Source of the DNA: JAGQNT01 sp964426605
GTDB taxonomy: Bacteria > Patescibacteriota > Saccharimonadia > Saccharimonadales > UBA4665
Length of the DNA stretch: 64,000 nt
Direction: 5' to 3'
Assembly: GCA_964426605.1 (NCBI GenBank)
Contig: CAYRQK010000001.1
Span: 310,001 to 374,000, forward strand
Translations under genes and position numbers: made by a program
Part shown: one piece after another, positions 35,196 to 43,150 of the stretch
How positions within the stretch are numbered: the stretch's first letter is position 1
Layout: each line of letters begins with the position of its first letter
Notes under the pieces: generated by a model
Databases searched by the model: none
Seen by the model: the letters and a program-made list of their open reading frames with translations, nothing else
What the model was told of the DNA's origin: nothing

Positions 35196-35224
35196 TTTAC
35201 AAACCCTAATTGATTCCTTATACT
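35196..35224 (+). promoter_or_regulatory. tuf promoter
   Basis: TTTACA (35196-35201), 17 bp, TATACT (35219-35224). The predicted leader is about 78 nt with an AAGGAG Shine-Dalgarno. A small hairpin, ACTCGTGTGAGT-like, lies near 35236-35247. Confidence 0.75.
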
Positions 35225-35308
35225 AGCCGTGGTAACTCGTGTGAGTTTGTTTTACTCATGCTGAAGACGAATAGTAACTGTATTAATTAAATCAAGGAGT
35301 CCATACAT

Positions 35309-36493
35309 ATGGCAGATGCATTTGACCGAAGCAAGCCTCACGTTAACGTCGGTACTATGGGTCACGTTGACCACGGCAAGACCACACTAACCGCTGCTAT
35401 TACGCACGTACTAGCAAAAAGGCTTCCGAGCTCTGTAAACAAAGCCAAGAATTACGACGAAATCGACAACGCACCAGAGGAAAAGGCTCGTGGTATCACG
35501 ATTGCTACTTCTCATCAGGAATATGAGTCAGAAAAGCGCCACTACGCGCACGTCGACATGCCTGGTCACGCCGATTACGTCAAGAATATGATCACCGGTG
35601 CCGCTCAGATTGATGGCGCTATCTTGGTTGTCGCTGCCAACGATGGTCCATTGCCACAAACCCGTGAGCACGTTCTGCTTGCTCACCAGGTTGGTGTACC
35701 GAAGATCCTGGTCTTCCTCAACAAGATGGACTTGGCTGATCCTGAGCTCGTCGAGCTTGTCGAAGAAGAAATCCGCGACTTACTGGAAAAGAACGGCTAC
35801 GACCGTAACGCTCCAATCATCAAAGGTTCTGCTACCAAGGCTCTCGAAGGTGATGCCGCCAACGAAGACGCTATCATGGAGCTGGTTAAAGCTCTTGATG
35901 ACTTTATCGAAGAGCCAAAGCGCGAACTCGACAAGCCATTCCTGATGCCTATCGAAGATGTCTTCTCAATCAAGGGTCGTGGCACTGTCGCGACTGGCCG
36001 TGTTGAGACTGGTATCGTAAAGATTAACGACGAAGTTGAAATTGTTGGTATCCGCGACACCAAGAAATCTGTCGTAACCGGTATCGAAGCTTTCAAAAAG
36101 AGCCTTGACCAAGGCCAAGCTGGTGATAATGCCGGTATCTTGCTCCGTGGTATTGAGCGCGACGACATTGAGCGTGGCCAAGTGCTTGCCAAGCCTGGTA
36201 CTATCACCCCTCACACCGAATTTGACGCCGAAGTCTACATCCTGACCAAAGAAGAGGGTGGTCGTCACACGCCATTCTTCAAGGGCTACAAGCCTCAGTT
36301 CTACTTCCGTACTACGGATGTAACTGGTGAAGTTGAATTGCCGGCTGACAAGGAAATGGTCATGCCTGGTGATACTATCACCTTCAAGGTCAAGCTACTT
36401 GCTCCGATTGCTATGGAGCAAGGTCTAAACTTCGCTATTCGCGAAGGTGGCCGCACCGTTGGTGCTGGTGTTGTGACCAAGATCAACAAGTAA
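35309..36493 (+). CDS. tuf: Elongation factor Tu
   Basis: The 394-residue GTPase delivers aminoacyl-tRNA to the ribosome. G1 is GHVDHGKT, G3 is DMPGHADY (Met in place of the common Cys) and G4 is NKMD. All three domains are present at normal length. It is transcribed alone from a strong promoter and ends at a terminator. Confidence 0.98.
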   Translation: MADAFDRSKPHVNVGTMGHVDHGKTTLTAAITHVLAKRLPSSVNKAKNYDEIDNAPEEKARGITIATSHQEYESEKRHYAHVDMPGHADYVKNMITGAAQIDGAILVVAANDGPLPQTREHVLLAHQVGVPKILVFLNKMDLADPELVELVEEEIRDLLEKNGYDRNAPIIKGSATKALEGDAANEDAIMELVKALDDFIEEPKRELDKPFLMPIEDVFSIKGRGTVATGRVETGIVKINDEVEIVGIRDTKKSVVTGIEAFKKSLDQGQAGDNAGILLRGIERDDIERGQVLAKPGTITPHTEFDAEVYILTKEEGGRHTPFFKGYKPQFYFRTTDVTGEVELPADKEMVMPGDTITFKVKLLAPIAMEQGLNFAIREGGRTVGAGVVTKINK

Positions 36494-36511
36494 GTATTCT
36501 CTACTTACCAT

Positions 36512-36544
36512 AAAAAATACTGCCTCTTCGTGGGCAGTATTTTT
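36512..36544 (+). terminator. tuf terminator
   Basis: AATACTGCC and GGCAGTATT form a stem around a TCTTCGTG-type loop, followed by a T tract that ends at 36544. The -10 box of the next gene begins 2 bp later. Confidence 0.9.
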
Positions 36545-36560
36545 GTTAGAATGGGGTGAC

Positions 36561-37010
36561 ATGCACAAAACACAATTCTTCCTGCCGCCTGAGGAATTCA
36601 ATGCTATATATGCGAAAGTACCGCGCCTGACGGTCGAAGTGATTGTTCGAACACCCGAAGGAATAGTACTGACAAAACGTAGTATGGAGCCAAGCAAAGG
36701 CAAATGGCATATTCCGGGCGGTACCGTACGGTTTGGTGAACCACTGGATGATGCTGTACGGAGAATAGCCGAGCATGAACTTGGCATCCAGGTAAAAGTT
36801 GGCAATATACTTGGCTATATTGAGTACCCGCAGATGATGGCCGATGGCTACAATGGTTGGCCGGTTGGCGTGGCTTTTGAGGCTACCATCATGACTGGAG
36901 AGTTAAGAGGCAGTGATCAAGGCGAAGAGGTTGGTTGCTTTAGGTCCGTGCCCGACAATACCATATCCGAGCAAGAGATGTTTTTGAATAGTGAGATCTT
37001 TAACGCTTGA
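36561..37010 (+). CDS. Nudix hydrolase resembling GDP-mannose mannosyl hydrolase
   Basis: The 149-residue protein has a Nudix fold with the box GTVRFGEPLDDAVRRIAEHE followed by LGI. The canonical REUxEE is degenerate (RIAEHE), losing two of the usual metal-binding glutamates. GDP-mannose mannosyl hydrolases show a similar loss (RLTMAE), and the N-terminus FLPPEEFNAIY...KVPRLTVEVIV also resembles them, so a nucleotide-sugar substrate is likely. The frame opens at TTG 36543, but TAGAAT (36547-36552) ends 8 bp before ATG 36561, so that start is preferred. Confidence 0.75.
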   Translation: MHKTQFFLPPEEFNAIYAKVPRLTVEVIVRTPEGIVLTKRSMEPSKGKWHIPGGTVRFGEPLDDAVRRIAEHELGIQVKVGNILGYIEYPQMMADGYNGWPVGVAFEATIMTGELRGSDQGEEVGCFRSVPDNTISEQEMFLNSEIFNA

Positions 37011-37035
37011 AAGATACATAAAATTACAGTATAAT
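37007..37035 (+). promoter_or_regulatory. rpsJ promoter
   Basis: TTGAAA (37007-37012) overlaps the stop of the Nudix gene; 17 bp later is TATAAT (37030-37035). The leader of about 88 nt contains a small hairpin GACGAG-AA-CTCGTC and an AGGTACT-type ribosome site. Confidence 0.8.
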
Positions 37036-37129
37036 CGCCTCTGTTATCAACATTGTGACGAGAACTCGTCCGGTATCTCAGACCCCGGGAGAGGTTACGT
37101 CGCTCATAACCGAAAGGTACTAAGCTCCT

Positions 37130-37462
37130 ATGGCTGACGCCAAAACACCAGAAACAGGTAAGCAACGGATTCGCATCCGCCTAAAGGCTTACGACCACAA
37201 AGTAATTGACCAGGCTGCTAAGCAGATCGTCGACACGGCACTGCGCACCGGTGCAACACTGGCTGGCCCGATTCCATTGCCGACCCGTCGCAGCACGTTC
37301 ACAGTCGTCAAGAGTCCGCACGTCTACAAGAAGGGCCGCGAACAATTTGAGATGCGTGTGCACAAGCGCCTCATCGACGTCTTTGAACCGACACCCAAGA
37401 CCATCGACAGCCTGATGAACCTCAGTCTGCCAGCTGGTTGCGACGTCGAAATCAAGATGTAG
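37130..37462 (+). CDS. rpsJ: 30S ribosomal protein S10
   Basis: The 110-residue protein is S10 (RIRLKAYDHKVIDQAAKQIV, then PLPTRRSTFTVVKSPHVYKK), which sits in the 30S head and also acts as NusE in antitermination. It has a short N-terminal extension. In most bacteria S10 heads a single operon with L3. Here it has its own promoter and terminator and is split from rplC by two membrane-protein genes. Confidence 0.98.
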   Translation: MADAKTPETGKQRIRIRLKAYDHKVIDQAAKQIVDTALRTGATLAGPIPLPTRRSTFTVVKSPHVYKKGREQFEMRVHKRLIDVFEPTPKTIDSLMNLSLPAGCDVEIKM

Positions 37463-37482
37463 TGCAGAGGTAATCTGTCAAT

Positions 37483-37506
37483 AACCGTCCGTTTGGGCGG
37501 TTTTTT
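37483..37506 (+). terminator. rpsJ terminator
   Basis: AACCGTCC (37483-37490) and GGGCGGTT (37495-37502) pair (one G-U), followed by T to 37506. The -10 of the next gene starts at 37509, so terminator and promoter are fused. Confidence 0.88.
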
Positions 37507-37521
37507 GATATAATAGTGCTA

Positions 37522-37806
37522 ATGGCTAAAACAAAAAAGAAAACGGTCAAAAGAAAGCCGCAACCATCTGAGCTCGACGGTGTATATTTACTGAAAATGG
37601 TGCTCTACCTGATAGTGGGCGCACAGTGGCTGTGGTTCCAGCATCCTGACGGACAACGGATACCGGTACCGATAGGGTTGCTAGTGGGTGTCGTGTTTGC
37701 GATGCAGGACCACTTCCAGATCGATCGCAAGATAGAATACGCCGTGCTATTGCTGGCCATGTTGGTCGGTTTTGTGGCGAGTATAGGTATCTTTGTCTCG
37801 ATTTAA
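37522..37806 (+). CDS. Small membrane protein (94 aa)
   Basis: After a basic N-terminus of about 20 residues, the 94-residue protein has two to three hydrophobic segments (about 22-38, 50-64, 75-94). No family is recognised. TATAAT (37509-37514) ends 7 bp before ATG 37522, so a leaderless start is predicted and the upstream in-frame GTG (37516) would not be transcribed. It lies between rpsJ and rplC. Confidence 0.6.
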   Translation: MAKTKKKTVKRKPQPSELDGVYLLKMVLYLIVGAQWLWFQHPDGQRIPVPIGLLVGVVFAMQDHFQIDRKIEYAVLLLAMLVGFVASIGIFVSI

Positions 37807-37835
37807 CAGGCACAATGTGATATAACGACTCTACT

Positions 37836-38243
37836 GTGACCGAGAGGATTCCCCGAGATGTTCAAACCTATCGTAAGTACCTGCAGCTAGGCTGCGTTAG
37901 CGTTGCGCTTGGAGCGTGGGCTCTCTACGAAGCGACGGTGCTCATCTCGCCGGAGGAATCGCAGATTATGGACCAGTACAGCGCGTGTGTCCGGGAAGAA
38001 GCGATGGTTGTGATGGAGGCTCCGTGCGAACACGGACCAGGATACCCATCGAGCGGAGAATTGTATATGCAGTCGTTCGCCACTATTGCAGGCCTGGCAC
38101 TGGTAAGCGGTGGTATGACGGTATCAGTGCTCGCGGGTAGCCAAATGCGAGACCACAGTCGCTTCATAGAGGCAGTGAGTACGTTTAATGCGGAGCCATT
38201 GACGTCAGATATTCAGCCCTGGCCAGCAATTGAAGACCTGTGA
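37836..38243 (+). CDS. Two-pass membrane protein (135 aa)
   Basis: Starting at GTG 37836, the protein has hydrophobic helices at about 17-36 and 82-100. The loop between them has two cysteines (in SACVREE and APCEHGP) that might form a disulfide. No family is recognised. TATAAC (37821-37826) ends 9 bp before the GTG, a near-leaderless arrangement. It is placed between rpsJ and rplC, interrupting the usual S10 operon. Confidence 0.55.
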   Translation: MTERIPRDVQTYRKYLQLGCVSVALGAWALYEATVLISPEESQIMDQYSACVREEAMVVMEAPCEHGPGYPSSGELYMQSFATIAGLALVSGGMTVSVLAGSQMRDHSRFIEAVSTFNAEPLTSDIQPWPAIEDL

Positions 38244-38268
38244 TATTTAGTGTGGAATAGACAACGGC

Positions 38269-38298
38269 TTGACAGAGGTATAAGTTTACTGCTACTCT
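38269..38298 (+). promoter_or_regulatory. Promoter of the rplC-rplO ribosomal operon
   Basis: TTGACA (38269-38274) and TACTCT (38293-38298) are separated by 18 bp. The predicted start near 38305 leaves a leader of about 125 nt that contains a large stem-loop. Confidence 0.55.
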
Positions 38299-38323
38299 GT
38301 TATGGTATTTAGAAAATCCTGTA

Positions 38324-38385
38324 CTTGATGTGCATGGAGGGTCTGTCGTAAACAGATAGAAACCACCACGTCATCAAGCATTTTT
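38324..38385 (+). promoter_or_regulatory. Structured leader of the rplC operon (candidate ribosomal-protein-binding attenuator)
   Basis: CTTGATG (38324-38330) pairs with CATCAAG (38372-38378). GGAGG (38336-38340) pairs with CCACC (38363-38367) across one A-A mismatch, and TCTGT pairs with ACAGA around a CGTAA loop. A run of five T follows two bases after the outer stem. The position, directly before rplC-rplD, recalls the L4-regulated S10 leader of gamma-proteobacteria, but the sequence is different. Confidence 0.55.
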
Positions 38386-38429
38386 ATGTCTTACACTCAT
38401 AAAAGATAACAGGGGTAAAAGAGGATACT

Positions 38430-39059
38430 ATGAAAGCATTAATCACCCGAAAGGTCGGCATGACCAGCACCATCGCAGAAGACGGTGTTGTGACTGCTGT
38501 TACCTTGCTTTCCGCTAGTCCCTGTGTCATTACACAGGTCAAAACCACAGAATCTGACGGCTATACTGCTGTCCAGATGGGTTTTGAGGAAGCTAAAAAG
38601 CAAAACGTTCACAAAGCGCAAGAGGGCCACTTCAAGTCTGTCGGTATGCTCCCGAAGGTTATTCGTGAGTTCCGTGTGCCCGAAATAACTGAAGACCTCA
38701 AGGTTGGAGAAACAATCAGCCCCGAGGTCTTTTCAATTGGTGACGTTATCGACGCCACTGGCACGAGTAAGGGTAAGGGTTGGGCTGGTACTATCAAGCG
38801 TCACAACTTCCATCGTCAGCGCGCGACGCACGGTGGTAAGGGCAACACCCGCAAGCCGGGCTCGATTGGTTCCATGTATCCGCAGCACATCTTTAAGGGC
38901 AAGAAAATGGCCGGCCAGATGGGCTATGAGCAAGTGACGATCAAGAACCTGAAGGTCGCACTTGTTGATGTCGAGAACAATATCATAGGTGTTGTCGGCG
39001 CAGTTCCTGGTCCGAAAAAGGGCATCGTAATTATCCGAGAGGCGGTCAATCATGGCTAA
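38430..39059 (+). CDS. rplC: 50S ribosomal protein L3
   Basis: The 209-residue L3 has the conserved loop GWAGTIKRHNFHRQRATHGG that reaches the peptidyl-transferase region. It is an early assembly protein. It heads the long operon that runs to rplO; its last 8 bp overlap rplD. Confidence 0.98.
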   Translation: MKALITRKVGMTSTIAEDGVVTAVTLLSASPCVITQVKTTESDGYTAVQMGFEEAKKQNVHKAQEGHFKSVGMLPKVIREFRVPEITEDLKVGETISPEVFSIGDVIDATGTSKGKGWAGTIKRHNFHRQRATHGGKGNTRKPGSIGSMYPQHIFKGKKMAGQMGYEQVTIKNLKVALVDVENNIIGVVGAVPGPKKGIVIIREAVNHG

Positions 39060-39699
39060 TGCTGCAACATTCACCAAGGCTGGTGCCAAAGCGACGACTG
39101 CGGCCAAGCTAAATAAAGACGTTTTTGACGTTACTTCGGACAACCATGATTTATTGCACCAGGCTTACGTTACATACCTGGCGAATGGCCGTGATAACTA
39201 CGCCGTCACCAAGACCCGTGGTCTGGTGAGCGGTGGTGGTAAAAAGCCCTGGAAGCAAAAGGGCACCGGTCGTGCACGTTTCGGTAGTAGCCGTAACCCA
39301 ATCTGGCGCGGTGGTGGTATCGCTTTTGGTCCAACCGGCAACGAGAATTACAGCAAGAAATTAAACCTCAAAGCTAAGCGCTTGGCTTTGCGCCAGGCCC
39401 TTAGCCTGTCAGCTGCCAACAGCAAGTTGGTTGTCATCGAAGATCTCATTAGCAAAGACGGTAAGACGTCCGAGCTCGCGAAGACTTTAGCCAAGCTAGG
39501 CGCTAATCGCCGGACACTTATTGCCGTCGATCACAAGACGCCTGAACTCGTTCGTGCTAGCCAGAACCTGACTGACACCAAGGTCACTCAGGCTCATTAC
39601 CTCAACGTGTACGACATCTTGAATGCCGATCATGTGGTTATTACCAAGGCCGGTTTGGACATCGTCCACGAATGGCTTGGCGAAAAGGAGACCAAATAA
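39052..39699 (+). CDS. rplD: 50S ribosomal protein L4
   Basis: The 215-residue L4 has the tunnel-lining extended loop (GGGKKPWKQKGTGRARFGSS, then NPIWRGGGIAFGP). It begins inside the rplC 3' end and shares TAATG with rplW. In E. coli L4 represses its own operon through the leader, which is relevant to the hairpin before rplC. Confidence 0.98.
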   Translation: MANAATFTKAGAKATTAAKLNKDVFDVTSDNHDLLHQAYVTYLANGRDNYAVTKTRGLVSGGGKKPWKQKGTGRARFGSSRNPIWRGGGIAFGPTGNENYSKKLNLKAKRLALRQALSLSAANSKLVVIEDLISKDGKTSELAKTLAKLGANRRTLIAVDHKTPELVRASQNLTDTKVTQAHYLNVYDILNADHVVITKAGLDIVHEWLGEKETK

Positions 39700-40100
39700 T
39701 GTACAAAACTATCACTCTTCGCCCTCGTCTCAGCGAAAAGGCCTTTGCGACCAGTCAGACTGGCACCTATGTCTTCTTGGTACCGAATGATACCAACAAG
39801 CACAGCATCGCTCGCGCCGTCGAGGCGCAGTTCGAGGTACAGGTAACGAATGTTCGTGTACTGAACCTCAAAGGTAAGTCTAAGCGGACTATTACCAAGG
39901 GTGGCCGTCGCGTCTTGAGCGGCAGTCAATCCGATGTGAAGAAAGCCTATGTAACTCTCGCCGAGGGCCAAAGCATGCCAATCTTTGCCGCTGCCGAAGA
40001 AGCTGAAGCCAAGCAAGATAAACTGCAAGGGCAAATTGACAAAGCTGCGACCAAGCAAGCTGAAAAAGATGCCAAGAAGGCCGCAAAGGAGAAGAAATAA
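39699..40100 (+). CDS. rplW: 50S ribosomal protein L23
   Basis: The start at ATG 39699 overlaps the rplD stop (TAATG) and has AAGGAG upstream, giving 133 residues; the frame is open upstream inside rplD. The core (LRPRLSEKAF...NKHSIARAVEAQF) is typical L23, the docking site of trigger factor at the tunnel exit. The last 40 residues are a Lys/Ala/Glu-rich helical extension not found in standard L23. Confidence 0.96.
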   Translation: MYKTITLRPRLSEKAFATSQTGTYVFLVPNDTNKHSIARAVEAQFEVQVTNVRVLNLKGKSKRTITKGGRRVLSGSQSDVKKAYVTLAEGQSMPIFAAAEEAEAKQDKLQGQIDKAATKQAEKDAKKAAKEKK

Positions 40101-40936
40101 TGGCGATTAAAACCTACAATCCGACCACTCCCGGCCGTCGTGGCATGAGCAGCCAGGACTTCGATGGCATCACGACCAAGAAGCCACTGAAGTCGCTGTT
40201 GCAACCCAAGCGTCGTGGTAATGGCCGCAATAACCAGGGCCGTATTACAACTCGTCACAAGGGTGGTGGGACCAAGAAGTTCTACCGCATGGTCAATTTT
40301 AAATTGGCTGCTGGTACCGAAGCTGTTATCGAGCACATCGAGTACGATCCGAACCGCAGCGCTCGCTTGGCCCGTATTAAAGAAAGTAACGGTACGTACC
40401 ATTACATCCTGGCCGCTAAGGGTATGCACGTTGGCCAGACTATCACGGCCGGCGAAGAAGCCGCCATCGAGACTGGCAACCGTCTGCCACTCAAGAATAT
40501 CCCGGTTGGTAGTACCATTCACGCCATCGAACTCAAAGTCGGCGGTGGCGCACAACTGGTACGCAGTGCTGGCAATGGCGCGCAGCTGATGGCCAAAGAA
40601 GGCGAGTATGGCCAAGTCCGCCTGCCAAGCGGCGAAGTTCGTTTGATTCACCTGGAGTGCACCGCTAGCCTCGGCAGTCTCGGCAACGAGCAACACCAAA
40701 ACATTAAGATTGGTAAAGCTGGCCGTAGCCGTCACAAGGGTATTCGCCCGAGTGTCCGTGGTGTTGTTATGAACGCAGCCGATCACCCTCATGGTGGTGG
40801 TGACGGTGGCCGTCACAGTAGTGGCCGCGCACCGGTTACACCTTGGGGTCAGAAGACACTTGGTTTCAAGACCCGTCGTCGCAAGAGCACTAGCAATATG
40901 ATTGTAAGAAGCCGTCACTCGGCTAAGAGGAAATAA
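40100..40936 (+). CDS. rplB: 50S ribosomal protein L2
   Basis: The 278-residue L2 has the highly conserved C-terminal GVVMNAADHPHGGGDGG loop near the peptidyl-transferase centre, and RRGNGRNNQGRITTRHKGGG. It shares TAATG with rplW. Length is normal. Confidence 0.98.
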   Translation: MAIKTYNPTTPGRRGMSSQDFDGITTKKPLKSLLQPKRRGNGRNNQGRITTRHKGGGTKKFYRMVNFKLAAGTEAVIEHIEYDPNRSARLARIKESNGTYHYILAAKGMHVGQTITAGEEAAIETGNRLPLKNIPVGSTIHAIELKVGGGAQLVRSAGNGAQLMAKEGEYGQVRLPSGEVRLIHLECTASLGSLGNEQHQNIKIGKAGRSRHKGIRPSVRGVVMNAADHPHGGGDGGRHSSGRAPVTPWGQKTLGFKTRRRKSTSNMIVRSRHSAKRK

Positions 40937-40946
40937 GGAGTAAGGT

Positions 40947-41219
40947 ATGAGTCGTTCACTCAAGAAAGGTCCATTTATCGATTTCAAGCTAGCCCGCAAG
41001 GTAGCTGCACTCGGTAATGACGACCGCACGATCATTAAAACCTGGGCCCGTGCCTCGACCATTTCTCCGGATTTTGTCGGTCGCACTATTGCTGTCCACA
41101 ACGGTAAGGTTCACGTTCCGGTCTTTGTGACCGAGAACATGGTTGGCCACAAGCTCGGCGAATTTAGTCCAACCCGTAAGTTCCGTAGCCACGGTGGAAA
41201 ACTGGCGAAGGGTAAGTAA
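40947..41219 (+). CDS. rpsS: 30S ribosomal protein S19
   Basis: The 90-residue S19 begins MSRSLKKGPFID and contains HNGKVHVPVFVTENMVGHKLGEF. It partners S13 in the 30S head. A GGAG site lies just before the ATG. Confidence 0.98.
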   Translation: MSRSLKKGPFIDFKLARKVAALGNDDRTIIKTWARASTISPDFVGRTIAVHNGKVHVPVFVTENMVGHKLGEFSPTRKFRSHGGKLAKGK

Positions 41220-41221
41220 AC

Positions 41222-41635
41222 ATGAGTGAAGGTACAACAATTAATAAAGGTGTGAAGGCTGTCGCCCGTGGTGTTCGTATGAGTCCTCGCAAGGTTGGCG
41301 AAGTTGCCAGTTTGGTTCGTGGCCGCAGCGTGGAAGATGCTATCGTAATCCTTGGTCACACACCACGCCGCAGTGCTGTCGCTGTCCGTAAGGTCATCGA
41401 GAGTGCCAAAGCGAACGCCGACCACAACCATGGCTACAAGCCAGCTACTCTGACTATTACCGAAATTACCGTCACGCCTGGTCCGCGCACTAAGCGTTAT
41501 CGTCCAGCCTCTCACGGCCGTGCACTGCCCTTTATGAAGCGATCGAGCCATATCACCGTTACTGTTAATGGCGAAATACGTGAAGTTAAGAAGCCCGCTG
41601 CAGTGAAGCCAGCAGCCAAGAAGGAGGAGAAATAA
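41222..41635 (+). CDS. rplV: 50S ribosomal protein L22
   Basis: The 137-residue L22 has the conserved core VRMSPRKVGEVASLVRG and the tunnel hairpin region near GPRTKRYRPASHGRA. It carries a Lys/Pro/Ala-rich C-terminal tail of about 20 residues. Its stop overlaps rpsC (TAATG). Confidence 0.97.
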   Translation: MSEGTTINKGVKAVARGVRMSPRKVGEVASLVRGRSVEDAIVILGHTPRRSAVAVRKVIESAKANADHNHGYKPATLTITEITVTPGPRTKRYRPASHGRALPFMKRSSHITVTVNGEIREVKKPAAVKPAAKKEEK

Positions 41636-42264
41636 TGGGACAAAAAGTTAACCCCATTAGCATGCGCCTCCAGGTCAACAAGGACTGGCGCAGCAAATGG
41701 TTTGTAGGTAAGCGCGAATACGCCAATTTCCTACGGGACGATCTGGCTGTACGTCGCCTGATTCAGAAAAAGGTTGGCAGCCGTGGAGCCGTTAATCGAG
41801 TAGAGATTAGCCGTACACCAAACTTGGTCACGGTTACGATTACGACCGCGAAAGCTGGTGTCGTGATTGGCCGCGGTGGTCAAGGTGCGACTGAACTCAA
41901 GACCGAAATCGAGAAGATTTACAGTACGCCAACTCGTGTGAACATCGAGGAAATCAAAAAGCCGGAACTCTACGCCAAACTGGTTGCCGAGAATATTGCT
42001 CACCAGCTGGAGCGTCGTATGAGTTTCCGCCGAGCCATCAAGATGACCGCCCAGAGCACAATGCGTGCTGGCGCCCGTGGTGTTCGTATCCAGGTTGCCG
42101 GTCGTCTGAACGGTGCCGAGATGAGTCGCCGCGAAAAAGAAGTCGCCGGTTCGGTGCCTTTGCACACGATTCGCGCTGACATCGACTACGCGCAAGTTAA
42201 TGCACAGACTCCTGCCGGTATCATCGGCGTCAAGGTGTGGATTTACAAAGGTGAGGTAGCCTAA
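41635..42264 (+). CDS. rpsC: 30S ribosomal protein S3
   Basis: The 209-residue S3 begins MGQKVNPISMRL and has a KH domain (VVIGRGGQGATELKTEIEK) and the mRNA-entry region AGARGVRIQVAGRLNGAEM. Length is near normal. Confidence 0.98.
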   Translation: MGQKVNPISMRLQVNKDWRSKWFVGKREYANFLRDDLAVRRLIQKKVGSRGAVNRVEISRTPNLVTVTITTAKAGVVIGRGGQGATELKTEIEKIYSTPTRVNIEEIKKPELYAKLVAENIAHQLERRMSFRRAIKMTAQSTMRAGARGVRIQVAGRLNGAEMSRREKEVAGSVPLHTIRADIDYAQVNAQTPAGIIGVKVWIYKGEVA

Positions 42265-42265
42265 G

Positions 42266-42679
42266 ATGTTAATGCCCAAACGAACGAAATTTCGAAAGAT
42301 CCGCAAGGGTAAGATTCGGGGTGTTGCGACCAGTGGCAACTACATTGCCTACGGCGATTTTGCGTTGCAGGCCCAAGGTCACGAGCGTATTACGAGCCGT
42401 CAGATCGAGGCCGCTCGCCAGGCGATGACTCGTCACATCAAGCGTGGTGGCAAAATCTGGATCCGTATCTTTCCTCACATCGCTGTCACTCGCAAGCCAC
42501 TTGACGTCAAGATGGGTAGCGGCAAAGGCTCACCTGAGTTCTTCGTGGCAAAGGTAAAGCCCGGTACCGTTATGTTTGAAATGCAAGGTGTACCCGAAGA
42601 GGTCGCACGCGAAGCAATGAGACTCGCAGCCCACAAGCTGCCAGTAAAGACCAAGTTCTTGATTCGGGAGGAAGCGTAA
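42266..42679 (+). CDS. rplP: 50S ribosomal protein L16
   Basis: The 137-residue L16 begins MLMPKRTKFRK and contains GGKIWIRIFPHIAVTRKPLDVKMGSGKG. It binds tRNA near the A site. It starts one base after the rpsC stop. Confidence 0.98.
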   Translation: MLMPKRTKFRKIRKGKIRGVATSGNYIAYGDFALQAQGHERITSRQIEAARQAMTRHIKRGGKIWIRIFPHIAVTRKPLDVKMGSGKGSPEFFVAKVKPGTVMFEMQGVPEEVAREAMRLAAHKLPVKTKFLIREEA

Positions 42680-42680
42680 G

Positions 42681-42881
42681 ATGAAAATTATCGACATCCG
42701 CAAATTATCAACCAGCGATCTGACAACAGAAAGCACTAAATTGCGCGAAGAGATCACCGAATTAAAGCGCCGTCTGCACATGGGTGAACTGGACAATGTT
42801 CGTGTCATTCGTGGCAAGCGCAAAGATCTCGCTCGCATGCTGACTGTACTCAGTGAACAATTAGTTAAGGAGGCCAAGTAA
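42681..42881 (+). CDS. rpmC: 50S ribosomal protein L29
   Basis: The 66-residue, two-helix L29 (STKLREEITELKRRLHMGEL, then IRGKRKDLARMLTVLSE) lies near the tunnel exit beside L23. Its position between rplP and rpsQ is canonical. Confidence 0.97.
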   Translation: MKIIDIRKLSTSDLTTESTKLREEITELKRRLHMGELDNVRVIRGKRKDLARMLTVLSEQLVKEAK

Positions 42882-43150
42882 TGGCGAAAACGATTATCGG
42901 TACCGTGTCGTCTAGCAAGGTCGACAAGACTATTGTGGTCACTGTCCGTACCCGCAAGACGCACCCATTGTACCGCAAGCAGTACACCGTGAGCACCAAG
43001 TTCATGGCGCACGACGAAAAGAATGAAGCCGAAGTTGGCGACAAAGTTGAGATTGTTGAGACTCGCCCCTTGAGTGCTCGCAAGCATCACAAGTTGGAAC
43101 GCATCATTGAGAAGCCTAAGCTTCGTGAATCGGACAAGGAGGCTATCTAA
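42881..43150 (+). CDS. rpsQ: 30S ribosomal protein S17
   Basis: The 89-residue OB-fold protein has the S17 signature GTVSSSKVDKTIVVTV and EIVETRPLSARKHHKLERII. It shares TAATG with rpmC and with rplN. Confidence 0.97.
   Translation: MAKTIIGTVSSSKVDKTIVVTVRTRKTHPLYRKQYTVSTKFMAHDEKNEAEVGDKVEIVETRPLSARKHHKLERIIEKPKLRESDKEAI

Noticed and set aside
39947..41101. 384-codon minus-strand ORF antisense to rplW/rplB/rpsS
   Set aside because: It is opposite certain ribosomal protein genes and resembles no protein; a codon-usage shadow.
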